Assembly (NCBI RefSeq): GCF_018413605.1
Contig: NZ_JAHCDN010000001.1
Span: forward strand, 496,001 to 560,000
Length of the DNA: 64,000 bases
Reading direction: 5' to 3'
Origin: Variovorax sp. PCZ-1
GTDB lineage: Bacteria > Pseudomonadota > Gammaproteobacteria > Burkholderiales > Burkholderiaceae_C
Numbering within the stretch: the stretch's first letter is position 1; each line of letters opens with the position of its first letter. The notes beneath the pieces are model-generated. The model was not told the DNA's origin. It was given only the letters and a program-made list of their open reading frames with translations, and did not search any database. The translations under genes were made by a program, and so were the position numbers. Shown here piece after piece: positions 63,102-64,000 of this stretch.

Positions 63102-64000
63102 TACTGCAAAGCCTCCAACACTTTTTCTGCAATCATGAAGCTCACACGTTCATTGCCTTCATAGGTCACGCCAGAAATATGCGGCGTGAGGATCAAGCTA
63201 GGGCAGCCCTCAAACATCGGCTCGGCAGGCATGGGCTCGGTGTCAAACACATCGAGCGCTGCGCCACCCAAGTGCCCTGCTTTAAGTGAAGCTGCCACAG
63301 CCGCCACATCGACGATATGGCCGCGCGAAGTGTTGATCAGAATACTGCCTGGTTTCATGGCAGCAATACGCTGTGCATTGAAGAGGCCGCGCGTGCCATC
63401 GACCAGCGGCACGTGCAGGGTGACCACATCTGCGCTCGCTATCACTTCATCCAGCGTTGCCGCTTTCGCGCCCACTTGCGCAAATGCGGGTGCGTCGCTT
63501 TTCATCACGGGGTCATATGCGATGACGTTCATGGCCAGCGCTTTGGCTAGTTTGCCAGTGAGCTGGCCAATCGAGCCAAAGCCGATGATGCCCAGCGTTT
63601 TGCCAGCCGTCTCGCGACCATTGCTGAGCGCATTGCGTGGCCATTTGCCGGCAGCCACTTCAGGCGTAGAAGCAAACGTACCGCGCAGCAGCAGCATGGC
63701 ACTGGCAATCACGTATTCAGCGACGGATAAAGCATTCGCACCAGTTGCTGGAATCACCTTCATGCCCGCTGCTTCGCAAGCAGGCACATCGATATTGTCT
63801 AAGCCCACACCGAGGCGACCGACCACTTTGCACGACTTCAAAGCTGCAAGTAAATCCCCGCGCACCTGTGTGCGATTGCGCACGATGATGGCGTGGCAGG
63901 TAGCGGCAGCCTCCAAGAGCTCCGCAGGCTTGTCCACGAGCTTGGGGTCATAGACGACATCGTGCTTGGCAGCGAGCTGCGCAACGGCGCGCTCGTCCAT
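63101..64000 (-). CDS. D-isomer 2-hydroxyacid dehydrogenase (5' end probably outside window)
   Basis: An NAD-dependent 2-hydroxyacid dehydrogenase related to SerA. 299 residues are visible. The Met at the window edge (MDERAVAQLAAKHDVVYDP) probably sits about 10 residues inside the protein, so the start is likely beyond 64000. Visible: GRLGVGLDNIDVPACEAAG, the NAD loop LGIIGFGSIGQLTGKLAKAL, INTSRGHIVDVAAVAASL with the catalytic Arg region, and ILTPHISGVTYEGNERV with the catalytic His. It lacks a C-terminal ACT domain, so it resembles catabolic dehydrogenases rather than long SerA. Confidence 0.9.
   Translation of the reverse strand: MDERAVAQLAAKHDVVYDPKLVDKPAELLEAAATCHAIIVRNRTQVRGDLLAALKSCKVVGRLGVGLDNIDVPACEAAGMKVIPATGANALSVAEYVIASAMLLLRGTFASTPEVAAGKWPRNALSNGRETAGKTLGIIGFGSIGQLTGKLAKALAMNVIAYDPVMKSDAPAFAQVGAKAATLDEVIASADVVTLHVPLVDGTRGLFNAQRIAAMKPGSILINTSRGHIVDVAAVAASLKAGHLGGAALDVFDTEPMPAEPMFEGCPSLILTPHISGVTYEGNERVSFMIAEKVLEALQ

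Overview
The window looks like chromosome from a betaproteobacterium of the order Burkholderiales, probably close to Comamonadaceae. The reasons are the conserved rpsB-tsf-pyrH-frr-uppS-cdsA-ispC-rseP-bamA-skp-lpxD-fabZ-lpxA-lpxB-rnhB run, three periplasmic Bug/TctC-type receptors, an SAH riboswitch in front of ahcY, and a short interspersed repeat of a type I associate with Comamonadaceae genomes. No rRNA, tRNA, CRISPR array, classical transposase or prophage was seen.

Layout. 1-6000: a bd-type quinol oxidase gene (cydA, cut by the window edge) behind a GbsR/MarR-like regulator with a clear promoter and operator, then a Bug receptor, a polysaccharide deacetylase, a beta-propeller protein and an alpha/beta hydrolase. 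6000-9500: uvrB and an aromatic/aspartate aminotransferase. 9600-11080: an AT-rich AlbA_2-domain gene enclosed by two 147-base inverted repeats, the best candidate accessory element. 11300-14860: an ABC exporter, a dodecin and an amidase. 14860-30220: the translation / isoprenoid / outer-membrane assembly / lipid A cluster. 30430-36550: carA and carB, unusually separated by an ORF6N-domain gene and a small membrane-anchored protein gene, then greA. 36680-42670: dnaE, a HAD phosphatase and prfC. 42990-44270: a secreted Ser/Asn-repeat protein and an uncharacterised protein. 44340-47240: an ECF sigma factor and anti-sigma factor facing a subtilisin-like protease. 47350-50190: a DASS-type transporter and glycerate kinase. 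50790-54180: the SAH riboswitch, ahcY, a TlyA-like methyltransferase and metF. 54190-60000: an orphan GspE-like ATPase, a spermidine-synthase-like protein, a DNA glycosylase, a TatD nuclease, a DUF486 protein, a Bug receptor and a glycine-zipper lipoprotein. 60095-64000: a probable hydroxyacid-use operon (2-hydroxyacid dehydrogenase, Ldh-family dehydrogenase, Bug receptor, PfkB kinase).

Main discovery. A roughly 42-base element, here labelled PE1, recurs about 18 times in 60 kb. It runs GCCGGC, about ten variable bases, TGCGCA, then a hairpin with GTGCTA and TAGCA arms. At least eleven copies lie inside coding sequences, in both orientations and in several reading frames, always leaving the frame open. 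They encode parts of IspC, LpxB, TatD, an rRNA methyltransferase (twice), a TlyA-like methyltransferase, a HAD phosphatase, a DNA glycosylase, an alpha/beta hydrolase and a spermidine-synthase-like protein, and most of the signal peptide of a deacetylase. This parallels the palindromic elements in Rickettsia genes. A second family of GCGT/ACGC-rich long hairpins (labelled HP2, three copies) also extends one protein at its C-terminus.
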